DNA of 36,130 bases from Gammaproteobacteria bacterium (lineage in GTDB: Bacteria; Pseudomonadota; Gammaproteobacteria; Pseudomonadales; Halieaceae): NCBI GenBank assembly GCA_002748505.1, contig PDSN01000039.1, positions 1 through 36,130 of the forward strand. The letters are read 5' to 3'. Positions within the stretch are counted from its first letter, which is position 1. Every line of letters starts with the position of its first letter. Shown here piece after piece: positions 17,861-24,726 of the stretch. The notes beneath the pieces are model-generated. The model worked only from the letters and a program-made list of their open reading frames with translations. It made no database searches and was not told where the DNA came from. Made by a program: the position numbers and the translations under genes.

Positions 17861-17880
17861 CCAGTAAAATTACTGGTTTT
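17861..17880 (+). promoter_or_regulatory. Inverted repeat followed by TTTT upstream of purC
   Basis: CCAGTAAAATTACTGG is a perfect inverted repeat (7-base arms, AA centre) followed by TTTT, 36 bases before the purC start. It may be a weak terminator for the small secreted-protein gene or an operator. It does not resemble the E. coli PurR box, and the AT-rich stem is short for a terminator. Confidence 0.35.
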
Positions 17881-17915
17881 CCTTGTTCCATCCCTATTTG
17901 AAGGAGTGTGCGCAC

Positions 17916-19022
17916 GTGGCTTTAGCTGATTCTGTGTTGGCGGTAAATAATGATCTTCCCATCCGTACCGATGAGCCGGTGCACAGCGGCAAGGTTCGCT
18001 CGGTCTATTGGCTGACCCAGGAAGACAGCGCTCGCTTGATTGCCGAACGCAACTATCCCGTTGCCACAGATGCGCCGCTGGCGATCATGGTTATCAGCGA
18101 TCGCCTGTCGGCCTTTGATTGTATTTGGCAGGCCGAGGGTGGTTTAGCCGGTGTGCCCGGCAAGGGCGCAGCGCTCAACGCCATTTCCAACCACTGGTTT
18201 GAGCAGTTTCGTAAGGCGGGGCTGGCCGACAGCCATATTCTGGACATTCCTCACCCGCTGGTGTGGATTGTCCAGAAGGCGCGCCCAGTAATGATTGAGG
18301 CGATTGCCCGTCAATATATCACCGGCTCCATGTGGCGCAGCTACGCCAAGGGAGAGCGCGTGTTTTGCGGCATTGAGTTGCCAGAGGGTCTGGAGCGCGA
18401 TCAGCGCCTGCCCGAGTTACTTATTACCCCATCCACCAAGGGTATTCTGACCGGTATTCCCGGCGTACCCGAGGTAGACGATGTCAATATTACCCGCAAG
18501 GATATTCTGGATAACTATCGGGCCTTTGGCTTCAACACCCCGGAGCATGTGGATCACTACGAAAAGCTGCTCAGCGAAGGTTTTGACTTGATCGGCAAGC
18601 GTTTGGCCGAGGTCGAGCAGGTGTTTGTGGATACCAAGTTTGAGTTCGGCTACGTCACCGGTGCGGATGGTCAGGAGCTCATGATTTACATGGATGAGGT
18701 GGGCACGCCGGATTCCTCGCGCATCTGGGATGCGAAAGCCTACGCTGAGGGCAAAGTGGTGGAGAACTCCAAGGAGGTTTTCCGCCAGCAATTACTCAGC
18801 TGGGTATCAGATAAAGACGTGTTGTTAAACTCTGATCGTATGGCTGAGCGTTTGTCCCTGGCGCACTCCAGTACGCTGCCCGTATCAATCTTCGAGGAAG
18901 TGTCTCGAACTTATGTCAGCATCGCCGAGCGCATTACCGGTAAAGCGCTGCCCCAAAGCGAGAATCCGCGGCAGGATATCATCGACTGTCTGGCTAAAGA
19001 CTACGACTTAATTGTCACATAA
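17916..19022 (+). CDS. purC: Phosphoribosylaminoimidazole-succinocarboxamide synthase (SAICAR synthetase)
   Basis: Catalyses ATP-dependent joining of aspartate to CAIR in purine synthesis, in the cytoplasm. The protein is 368 residues, the long Vibrio/Pseudoalteromonas-like form rather than the roughly 240-residue E. coli form. Motifs are HSGKVRSVYWL (nucleotide binding), VISDRLSAFDCIW, the substrate region VEAIARQYITGSMWRSY-like, FVDTKFEFGYV, and EVGTPDSSRIWD with the conserved DSSR. The start is GTG 17916 with AAGGAG at 17901-17906. A TTG at 17883 would add eleven residues but lies before the ribosome site. It is separate from other purine genes; guaB and guaA at the window end belong to the same wider pathway. 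Confidence 0.95.
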   Translation: MALADSVLAVNNDLPIRTDEPVHSGKVRSVYWLTQEDSARLIAERNYPVATDAPLAIMVISDRLSAFDCIWQAEGGLAGVPGKGAALNAISNHWFEQFRKAGLADSHILDIPHPLVWIVQKARPVMIEAIARQYITGSMWRSYAKGERVFCGIELPEGLERDQRLPELLITPSTKGILTGIPGVPEVDDVNITRKDILDNYRAFGFNTPEHVDHYEKLLSEGFDLIGKRLAEVEQVFVDTKFEFGYVTGADGQELMIYMDEVGTPDSSRIWDAKAYAEGKVVENSKEVFRQQLLSWVSDKDVLLNSDRMAERLSLAHSSTLPVSIFEEVSRTYVSIAERITGKALPQSENPRQDIIDCLAKDYDLIVT

Positions 19023-19244
19023 TGGGGCAGGCATACTCCGGGATGCCGCCGCTTTGCGGGCTTGTTCGATGGCGCGGGTGCTCTCTTATGGGGGCGCTAT
19101 CTGTTGGGGGGGAATGCTGGGCGATGTTTGTTCAGCCACATGCAAATGTTGTTCGCCAAAAAAAACGATCCTTTGCTAACCCGGATATTTCACCAGTACG
19201 GCAGCCATTCTACTATTATACATTCAATATCAAGGGGTTACGCC

Positions 19245-19283
19245 ATGAATAGCAACAAAAACCAATGTGCAAACCGTACCTAA
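19245..19283 (+). CDS. Possible 12-residue leader-like reading frame inside the element
   Basis: ATG at 19245 follows AAGGGG (19232-19237) by 7 bases, a good ribosome site, but the frame stops after MNSNKNQCANRT. It may be the surviving first codons of a lost transposase, or chance. Expression is doubtful. Confidence 0.25.
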   Translation: MNSNKNQCANRT

Positions 19284-19312
19284 ATGGTTTTTCGAAAAAA
19301 ATGACTTCGAAC

Positions 19313-19370
19313 CTTGCCCAAAATCATTCAAACCGTAGCTACTGCTACGCTTTTCATGATGTTTGAGCAA
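19313..19370 (+). other. Long imperfect hairpin within the element
   Basis: The apex CGTAGC-TACT-GCTACG (19334-19349) is a perfect 6-pair stem. Flanking sequences continue to pair imperfectly (CCCAAAATCAT with ATGATGTTTGAG). CTTTTC follows the apex, giving a weak terminator look. Such subterminal hairpins occur in insertion-sequence ends and may shield or terminate incoming transcription. Confidence 0.45.
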
Positions 19371-19479
19371 CTTTCTTTGTCATTTATTCCCGAAAATTCC
19401 ATTTACTGGTGAGATATCCGGGCTAAGATACCGAACCGAACAATCTGCTAAAAACTCGCGATAAATCCTGAAGTTGCTA

Positions 19480-19506
19480 TTGACTAACAGGTCGCTGTGC
19501 TATGGT
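19480..19506 (+). promoter_or_regulatory. Candidate sigma-70 promoter for the barrel-protein gene
   Basis: TTGACT (19480-19485) and TATGGT (19501-19506), with TGC directly before the latter (extended -10). The 15-base spacer is short, but an extended -10 tolerates that. It lies 53 bases before the GTG start and just outside the IS-like element. Confidence 0.4.
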
Positions 19507-19558
19507 TGCGCGATGCGTTTCGCAGTTTTTGTACACACTTAGCAAAGGATAGTTTTTC

Positions 19559-20833
19559 GTGGCAACTCTCTTTAGGCAGAGGGTAATTCGTAGCGCTCTT
19601 GCGGTTGGCGCGCTACTGTTTGGCATGTCCGGCATTGCCAGTGCGCAGCTCCTGGGTCATCCCAACTGGCAGTTGCGCGGCTTCGGTACGCTAGGTCTCG
19701 CGCGCTCGGAATCAAACCATCTCGTTTTCCAGAGTGATTTAAAACAAACCGCTTCTATAGGCGATAGCTGGACAGCCAGGTCCGACTCCGTGTTGGGTGG
19801 ACAGCTGCGCGGCGAGTTGACGGAAGCGGCCGATCTGGTGGTACAGGTAGTCGTTAAAGATCGCCGCGACTACAATCTCGATAACCTGCTTCGTTTTGCG
19901 TATTTGGATTTGGCCTTTACTCCGAATATGGTGTTGCGATTGGGGCGCAATCCACACGACATTCGTTTTCTATCCGATACCCGTGATGTCGGTTTCAGCT
20001 ATTTATGGGTGCGACCGATATCTGAGTATTACGATGAGTATTTTGTCGATTACTACGATGGGGTGGATTTCAGCTATCGCTTTAAGACCGGCAATGGTGT
20101 GCTTACCACGCGATTGCTGGGCGGAGAAATGGACGTGGATCTCAGCATCAATGTGGAGCCCGAACCCATCGCCTATGAGTCTTTTGTCGGTGTTAAGCTG
20201 GGCTACCAGCAAGGTGATTTTGAGTTAAATCTGGGTTACCAGCGGGCAAAGGTCGGGAATACTTCGGAACTGCTGACGCGGTTTGCAGATGCATGGGCGA
20301 CCGTGCCCGAGTCAGTCGTTACCAGCGCGCCGCGCCTGGCAAAAAACTTCGATATTGAGGGAGCTATTCTGGAATATTACGTCGGCGGCATCTCCTGGCA
20401 GCCCGGAAACTGGCAGTTCCAAGGTGAGGTGGGTAAGCTCTACATGCCGGAGGCAATGGGTATTCGCGCGACGGCGGGGTATGTGAGCGCGGCTTATAAG
20501 ATTGGCTCGGTCACGCCCTACCTTGTGGCATCGCGTGTCTATAACCATATCGATCCGCTGGGCTTTGATGAGGCCGATATTTCTGCTATGCCCGCCCCTG
20601 TGCAAGGTTTGGCAGAAACCACCCGCGATATCCACCGCTCATTCGGCTCCAGGCAAAAGTCGGTGGCACTGGGTCTACGCTGGGACTTCCACTCCAAAAT
20701 GGCATTGAAAGTCCAGTGGAATATGATCAGTGTCGATACGGCGGGGCATCAAATCTGGATGCCGCGATCCGATCAGGCTGCAAATGGCGACGATTTCAAT
20801 ATGTATGCCGTTACTCTGGACTTTTTCCTGTAA
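19559..20833 (+). CDS. Predicted outer-membrane beta-barrel (porin-like) protein
   Basis: A 424-residue exported protein. The signal peptide is FRQRVIRSALAVGALLFG... ending ASA, with cleavage after about residue 29. The mature sequence alternates polar and hydrophobic residues with many aromatic Y/W/F positions (FVDYYDGVDFSYRF, FELNLGYQRA, ILEYYVGGISWQ, VALGLRWDF). It ends in MYAVTLDFFL, an aromatic/hydrophobic terminus of the kind recognised by the Bam machinery. I cannot assign a named porin family or substrate. The start is GTG 19559 with AAGGA 9 bases upstream. It precedes an exported amidohydrolase, so it might admit peptides or conjugates for that enzyme, which is speculation. Confidence 0.72.
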   Translation: MATLFRQRVIRSALAVGALLFGMSGIASAQLLGHPNWQLRGFGTLGLARSESNHLVFQSDLKQTASIGDSWTARSDSVLGGQLRGELTEAADLVVQVVVKDRRDYNLDNLLRFAYLDLAFTPNMVLRLGRNPHDIRFLSDTRDVGFSYLWVRPISEYYDEYFVDYYDGVDFSYRFKTGNGVLTTRLLGGEMDVDLSINVEPEPIAYESFVGVKLGYQQGDFELNLGYQRAKVGNTSELLTRFADAWATVPESVVTSAPRLAKNFDIEGAILEYYVGGISWQPGNWQFQGEVGKLYMPEAMGIRATAGYVSAAYKIGSVTPYLVASRVYNHIDPLGFDEADISAMPAPVQGLAETTRDIHRSFGSRQKSVALGLRWDFHSKMALKVQWNMISVDTAGHQIWMPRSDQAANGDDFNMYAVTLDFFL

Positions 20834-20914
20834 ACATTATCGATAACAGAAAGCTTGTGCTTTTGCCAGGTTTTGGTAGCCTTCTTGCCGTCAAAGTGTC
20901 TTGAGGCTGAAATA

Positions 20915-22234
20915 ATGAAACGTCTGGTATCTGCGCTGGCGCTGGTCGCGGTCAGCGGCCTATTAAATGCGGCTGATTTGTCGCAACAGGTGAAACAGGA
21001 TTACGATGCCCATCTGGGCGCTTTGTTTGACCATTTCCACAGAAATCCCGAGCTGTCTTTGATGGAGCATAAAACCGCGGCGCGCCTTGCCAAAGAACTG
21101 CGCGATGCGGGTTATGATGTCACGGAAAACGTGGGTGGCACCGGGGTAGTGGCCATACTGAAAAACGGCCCAGGTCCGCTGGTGATGATGCGCGCGGATA
21201 TGGACGGCCTGCCGGTGGAAGAAAAGTCCGGCCTGCCCAATGCGTCAAAAGCCAAGCAGCGGGACTGGGATGGTAATGAGGTGTATGTGATGCACGCCTG
21301 CGGTCACGATGTGCACATGACCTCGCTGGTAGGTACAGCGCGGGCGATGGCGGCGGCCAGGGATAAGTGGTCTGGCACCTTGATGTTGATCGGTCAGCCG
21401 GCGGAGGAGCGCGTCGCTGGTGCGCGGGCGATGATGGCTGATAAACTCTGGCAGCGCTTTGGCAAGCCCGACTACGCGCTGGCATTTCATGTGGCATCGA
21501 CCTTGCCCACGGGTAAACTCGCCGCGGTGGTTGGTGCGGCCTATTCCGGCGCAGATACCGTGGATATTATCGTGCACGGCGTAGGCGCCCACGGTGCCAG
21601 CCCCCACGCGGGTATTGACCCGGTGCTGCTGGGCTCGCAAATCGTGGTCGCTTTGCAGAGTGTGATCAGCCGCGAAATGCCACCGCGCGAGGCGGGGGTG
21701 ATTACGGTGGGCTCCTTCCATGCAGGCACCAAACACAATATTATTTCCGATCGCGCTCACTTGCAGCTCACCGTGCGCCACGACGATCCCAAAGTACGCA
21801 CGGTTTTGCTTGAGGGTATTAAGCGCGTGGCAGTCAATATGGGACGCGTGGCGGGTCTGCCCGATGACAAGCTGCCGGAGGTCATTGTCTCGAACGAGTC
21901 TGTCCCGCCCACGCAAAACGACCATGCCCTGACCAAACGTCTGCGCGGTGTCTGGCGGGATAAACTGGGCAAGGATATTTTATTCGAAGGTAAGCGCGCG
22001 GGTATGGGCGCGGAGGATTTTCCGGTGTTTACTAAGGAACCCGCGATCCCCAGCACCTACTTTGCAGTGGGTGGCACTCCGCCTGAAGATTTTGTCCGCG
22101 CTGAAAAGGGCGGTAAACCCGTGGCCACCCACCATTCACCGCTGTTTAAAATCGCCGCTGAACCCAGCGTGCGTTTAGGTGTTGAAGCCACTGTGGTTGC
22201 GCTGCTGGATTTACTGCAAAAGCCCGCCAAATAA
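20915..22234 (+). CDS. Exported M20-family amidohydrolase / metallopeptidase
   Basis: A 439-residue M20D-type enzyme that should cleave an amide bond (N-acyl amino acid, amino-acid conjugate or small peptide). Metal and catalytic residues are visible: MRADMDGLPVEE, HACGHDVHM (Cys129, His131), QPAEERVAGA (Glu164/165), LAFHVAS (His192) and THHSPLFK. The GAHGASPHAGIDPV segment belongs to the lid/dimerisation domain. Unlike many cytoplasmic M20D enzymes it has a signal peptide (KRLVSALALVAVSGLLNA), so it probably works in the periplasm. ATG 20915 has GAGG 8 bases upstream; the in-frame extension to 20855 lacks a ribosome site. Confidence 0.88.
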   Translation: MKRLVSALALVAVSGLLNAADLSQQVKQDYDAHLGALFDHFHRNPELSLMEHKTAARLAKELRDAGYDVTENVGGTGVVAILKNGPGPLVMMRADMDGLPVEEKSGLPNASKAKQRDWDGNEVYVMHACGHDVHMTSLVGTARAMAAARDKWSGTLMLIGQPAEERVAGARAMMADKLWQRFGKPDYALAFHVASTLPTGKLAAVVGAAYSGADTVDIIVHGVGAHGASPHAGIDPVLLGSQIVVALQSVISREMPPREAGVITVGSFHAGTKHNIISDRAHLQLTVRHDDPKVRTVLLEGIKRVAVNMGRVAGLPDDKLPEVIVSNESVPPTQNDHALTKRLRGVWRDKLGKDILFEGKRAGMGAEDFPVFTKEPAIPSTYFAVGGTPPEDFVRAEKGGKPVATHHSPLFKIAAEPSVRLGVEATVVALLDLLQKPAK

Positions 22235-22246
22235 CCGAGAAATACT

Positions 22247-23410
22247 GTGCGTAAACTGATAAACCGTATGCGAGGTCGCAATGATACAGACGCGACCATC
22301 GCCGCAACAGAGTCAAGCTCCGCACCTGGCGCTGAGCAAACAAACGCGGACAATACACCGGCGATAAAGCGCTCTCCGGTCATCCCCGGCACGGATAAAA
22401 TCCCCTTTGCGCCGATTCCGGTAAAACGCTATGCGGATGAATTGCCACTGTTGGCATTGCCCGCGCGCAGTGCCGACGGCCCGCGTATCAGTGTGGTCAT
22501 GGTGGTGTACAAAATGGCGCGGCAGGCACTCAACACGGCGTTGAGTCTGGTGCCGCCCTACCAGCGCGGGCTTGATAATGAGGACGTCGAGTTGATTGTG
22601 GTGGAAAACCGCAGCGATGCCAATATGGACGAGAGCGCGCTGACAGCGATTTCCCCCTGTATTTCCTACTATCTGCGCGATGAAACCGAACCCACTCCGG
22701 TACACGCCGCGAATTTTGGCATCGAAAAAGCCCGCGGTGAGTTGGTGGTGCTGTTGATTGACGGTGCGCGTATGGTCACGCCGGGGCTTCTCAATCAAAT
22801 GCTGGGCGCGAGCCAGTTGGCGATACAGCCGGTGATTGCCACACCCAGTTACCATTTAGGTGAAAAAGTGCAGCAGCAGGCCATGCTGGAAGGTTATGAC
22901 GAGGAAGCAGAACAGGTCTTGCTGGCATCGATTAACTGGCCGCAGCAGGGTTATAAACTCTACGATATTTCCTGTTTAAGTCGCACCAGTATGGGGGGTA
23001 TTTTCAGACCGTTTAGTGAAAGCAATTGCCTGGCTGCGCCAAAAAAATTACTGGAAGAACTCGGCGGGTTCGATCGGCGTTTTAATGAAACCGGTGGTGG
23101 TCAGGCGAATTTGGATTTGTACAAACGCCTGGTTGAGCACGAGCACAGTCAGTTTCTGGTCTTGCCCGGTGAAGGCTCTTTTCACCAGTTTCACGGCGGT
23201 GTTACCACGGGGCAGCAGGGCGAGAAGCGTCATCAGGCGATGGTGGATCACTTCGCTCAGTACGCCGCCATTCGCGGCGGTGCCTATGTCGCGCCCAATA
23301 AAAGACCGATCTACGTGGGCGCAGTGCCGGACAATGCCGTGCGCTTTATTCGCAACAGTGGCAATGCGCTGATTAAGGCATTACAAGAGGAGCAGGCGGA
23401 GCAGTCATGA
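22247..23410 (+). CDS. GT2-like glycosyltransferase with atypical DXD motif
   Basis: A 387-residue protein with a GT-A, family 2 core from about residue 79 (RISVVMVVYKMARQALNTALS, DVELIVVENRSD, HAANFGIEKARGELVVLLIDGARM). The usual metal-binding DXD position reads Asp172-Gly-Ala. The C-terminal part contains GGFDRRFNETGGGQANLDLYKR and a His-rich SFHQFHGG segment, where GT2 enzymes have the catalytic base and acceptor loop. The first 60 residues are low-complexity, polar and probably disordered. The start is GTG 22247 with a weak GAGA; ATG 22268 is an alternative. It overlaps the oxygenase gene by 4 bases, so the two are functionally linked. The acceptor is unknown. Confidence 0.78.
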   Translation: MRKLINRMRGRNDTDATIAATESSSAPGAEQTNADNTPAIKRSPVIPGTDKIPFAPIPVKRYADELPLLALPARSADGPRISVVMVVYKMARQALNTALSLVPPYQRGLDNEDVELIVVENRSDANMDESALTAISPCISYYLRDETEPTPVHAANFGIEKARGELVVLLIDGARMVTPGLLNQMLGASQLAIQPVIATPSYHLGEKVQQQAMLEGYDEEAEQVLLASINWPQQGYKLYDISCLSRTSMGGIFRPFSESNCLAAPKKLLEELGGFDRRFNETGGGQANLDLYKRLVEHEHSQFLVLPGEGSFHQFHGGVTTGQQGEKRHQAMVDHFAQYAAIRGGAYVAPNKRPIYVGAVPDNAVRFIRNSGNALIKALQEEQAEQS

Positions 23411-24174
23411 GTACAGCAGCAGATACTACCTTGTTAGATTTTTCAGCCCTGCCTGCGCTGGCGCAAGTGCAGGCGCAAAATTATCAAAGTGCAAAGCCTT
23501 TTCCCCATGCGGTATTTGACAATTTTATCAGTCTCGATCTTGCCCGAGCCATCGCCGCCGATGTGCCGGCGCCCGGTGCGGAAAAAAACTGGCGCGCGAT
23601 TGTGGACAATTACAGCGATGGCGATGCGGCGCAGCACGGCAAGTTGGGCTTGCCCCACGAGGCGGAATTCTCGCCGTTGATTCGGGCTTTGTTGTGGGAA
23701 CTTAACAGCGGGCCGTTTTTGCGCTTTTTAGAAACTTTAACGGGTATTAAGGGTTTAATTGCTGACCCGCGCTTACAGGGCGGTGGGGTACATCAGATTT
23801 TGCCGGGTGGCTATTTAGGCGTTCATGCGGATTTTACCGAGCACAAATACTACGGTTTATCGCGCCGTTTGAATGTGCTGATTTATTTGAATGAAAACTG
23901 GCAAAATGAGTGGGGCGGACATTTGGAGTTATGGGAGCGGGATTTATCCCGTTGTGCGCGCCGCGTGCAGCCCACGCTGGGGCGCTGCGTCATTTTTTCC
24001 ACCGACGACACTTCTTATCACGGCCACCCCGAGCCCCTGGCCTGCCCGGAAGGTGTGACGCGCAAATCCCTCGCGCTTTATTATTATACTAACGGCAGGC
24101 AGGACGCCGTGGATTCGGTCACCCATACTGAGTGGCATAAAACCCACCGCACTGAACTGCCAATAGTGGAGTGA
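23407..24174 (+). CDS. 2-oxoglutarate / Fe(II)-dependent oxygenase (prolyl-hydroxylase-like)
   Basis: A 255-residue dioxygenase predicted to hydroxylate a protein side chain or sugar using 2-oxoglutarate, oxygen and iron. Ligands are visible: His140 and Asp142 in GVHADF, the distal His205 in SYHGHPEPL, and the 2-oxoglutarate-binding Arg219 in RKSLALYYY. The family core GGGVHQILPGGYLGVHADF, RRLNVLIYLNENW and WGGHLELWERD is typical of the prolyl 4-hydroxylase-like group. The start overlaps the glycosyltransferase stop (ATGA), and a degenerate relative follows 2 bases later. Hydroxylation followed by glycosylation of the same target is a reasonable but unproven idea. Confidence 0.88.
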   Translation: MSTAADTTLLDFSALPALAQVQAQNYQSAKPFPHAVFDNFISLDLARAIAADVPAPGAEKNWRAIVDNYSDGDAAQHGKLGLPHEAEFSPLIRALLWELNSGPFLRFLETLTGIKGLIADPRLQGGGVHQILPGGYLGVHADFTEHKYYGLSRRLNVLIYLNENWQNEWGGHLELWERDLSRCARRVQPTLGRCVIFSTDDTSYHGHPEPLACPEGVTRKSLALYYYTNGRQDAVDSVTHTEWHKTHRTELPIVE

Positions 24175-24176
24175 CT

Positions 24177-24647
24177 ATGCGTTATTTGCGATTGGCGGCA
24201 CTGGGTGAGCATTTGCAACAGCAAGTTGAGCAGCAGCCCTTTGCTCTGCCTCTGACCTTGAAGCACCTGATTGAACCGGGTGCACTTGCCGCGTTGCAGC
24301 AGGGCTTTGCGGCCGCCTGTGAAACCTCGGACACACTGCCACTGCCGTATTTACGTTTGGTGCAAGAACTGAGTAGCCACGGCCTGTTAATGCGCCTTGA
24401 GCGTTTAACCGGGCTGACACGGCTGCTCCCCGACCAGCAGCTGATAAGTGGCGGCTGTCGGCATCGGGGTGTTGAGGTGGCGAGCATTCATCCGGAGACC
24501 GGCCTGCGTTTGGCCCTGTCGCTGCGCATTGACCTGGGGCAGACATCGAGTACCGGAGATGGGCTGCTTTACAACACCGCTGTTGCCGATGATAAACCAG
24601 GGTTTTTGATGCACTACTATTATTCCCCTTTTTCTGGTAGGGGATAA
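24177..24647 (+). CDS. Degenerate oxygenase-like protein, paralogue of the upstream gene
   Basis: A 156-residue protein that lines up with the C-terminal part of the preceding oxygenase: LLMRLERLTGLTRLLPDQQL against FLRFLETLTGIKGLIADPRL, then SGGCRH against GGGVHQ, IHPET against VHADF, LALSLRIDLGQ against NVLIYLNENW, and FLMHYYYSPF against LALYYYTNG. His105 survives, but the aspartate, the distal histidine and the 2-oxoglutarate arginine are missing, and the section that carried the distal His is deleted. It should be catalytically dead and may be a partner or regulatory subunit. ATG 24177 has GGAG 5 bases upstream; GTG 24171 is a less likely start. The reading frame is intact, so it is not an obvious pseudogene. 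Confidence 0.65.
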   Translation: MRYLRLAALGEHLQQQVEQQPFALPLTLKHLIEPGALAALQQGFAAACETSDTLPLPYLRLVQELSSHGLLMRLERLTGLTRLLPDQQLISGGCRHRGVEVASIHPETGLRLALSLRIDLGQTSSTGDGLLYNTAVADDKPGFLMHYYYSPFSGRG

Positions 24648-24650
24648 TAG
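24617..24650 (+). other. Stem-loop covering the stop codon of the degenerate oxygenase gene
   Basis: CTATTATTCCCC (24617-24628) pairs with GGGGATAATAG (24640-24650), 11 pairs with one bulged T and an 11-base loop. No U-tract follows, so it may stabilise or end the upstream mRNA in another way. A second small hairpin, CGCC-AGT-GGCG, follows at 24652-24662. Confidence 0.4.
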
Positions 24651-24680
24651 CCGCCAGTGGCGTTAGTTCGCCCCCTGCGG

Positions 24681-24692
24681 TACACTGCGCGC
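24681..24692 (+). promoter_or_regulatory. Candidate -10 element and GC-rich discriminator for prfB-lysS
   Basis: TACACT followed by GCGCGC, 40 bases before the prfB ATG. The discriminator is GC-rich, as at growth-rate-controlled promoters. No convincing -35 sits at the right distance, so confidence is low. Confidence 0.3.
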
Positions 24693-24726
24693 CTTTTTTA
24701 GCAGATTAAACGGGGTGTTATTCGCG

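Larger units (their letters stand above)
19176..19426. mobile_element. IS remnant or MITE-like element with terminal inverted repeats
   Basis: The left end CCCGGATATTTCACCAGTA (19180-19198) and the right end TACTGGTGAGATATCCGGG (19404-19422) are inverted copies with 18 of 19 positions matching. CTAA stands directly outside both ends (19176-19179 and 19423-19426), as a 4-base target duplication would. The 243-base interior has no transposase, only a 12-codon reading frame and a large hairpin. An internally deleted, non-autonomous insertion sequence fits. IS1380-type elements make 4-5 base duplications, but the family assignment is a guess. A related single end occurs at 32325-32360. Confidence 0.65.
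19023..19558. other. Non-coding 536-base stretch between purC and the barrel-protein gene
   Basis: No protein of normal composition is encoded here. From left to right it holds a G-rich segment with a small CCGC-TTT-GCGG hairpin (19049-19059), an inverted-repeat-bounded element (19176-19426), and an AT-richer tail containing a promoter-like sequence for the next gene. Two overlapping frames of about 75 codons near 19022-19283 have no ribosome site and look spurious. Confidence 0.7.

Noticed and set aside
19022..19283. Two overlapping small open frames of 73-76 codons
   Set aside because: They cross the left end of the IS-like element, lack ribosome sites and have odd composition (repeated G/C/W, no fold-like pattern).
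21245..21925. 226-codon open frame on the - strand
   Set aside because: Antisense to the M20 amidohydrolase catalytic region; no protein-like motif.
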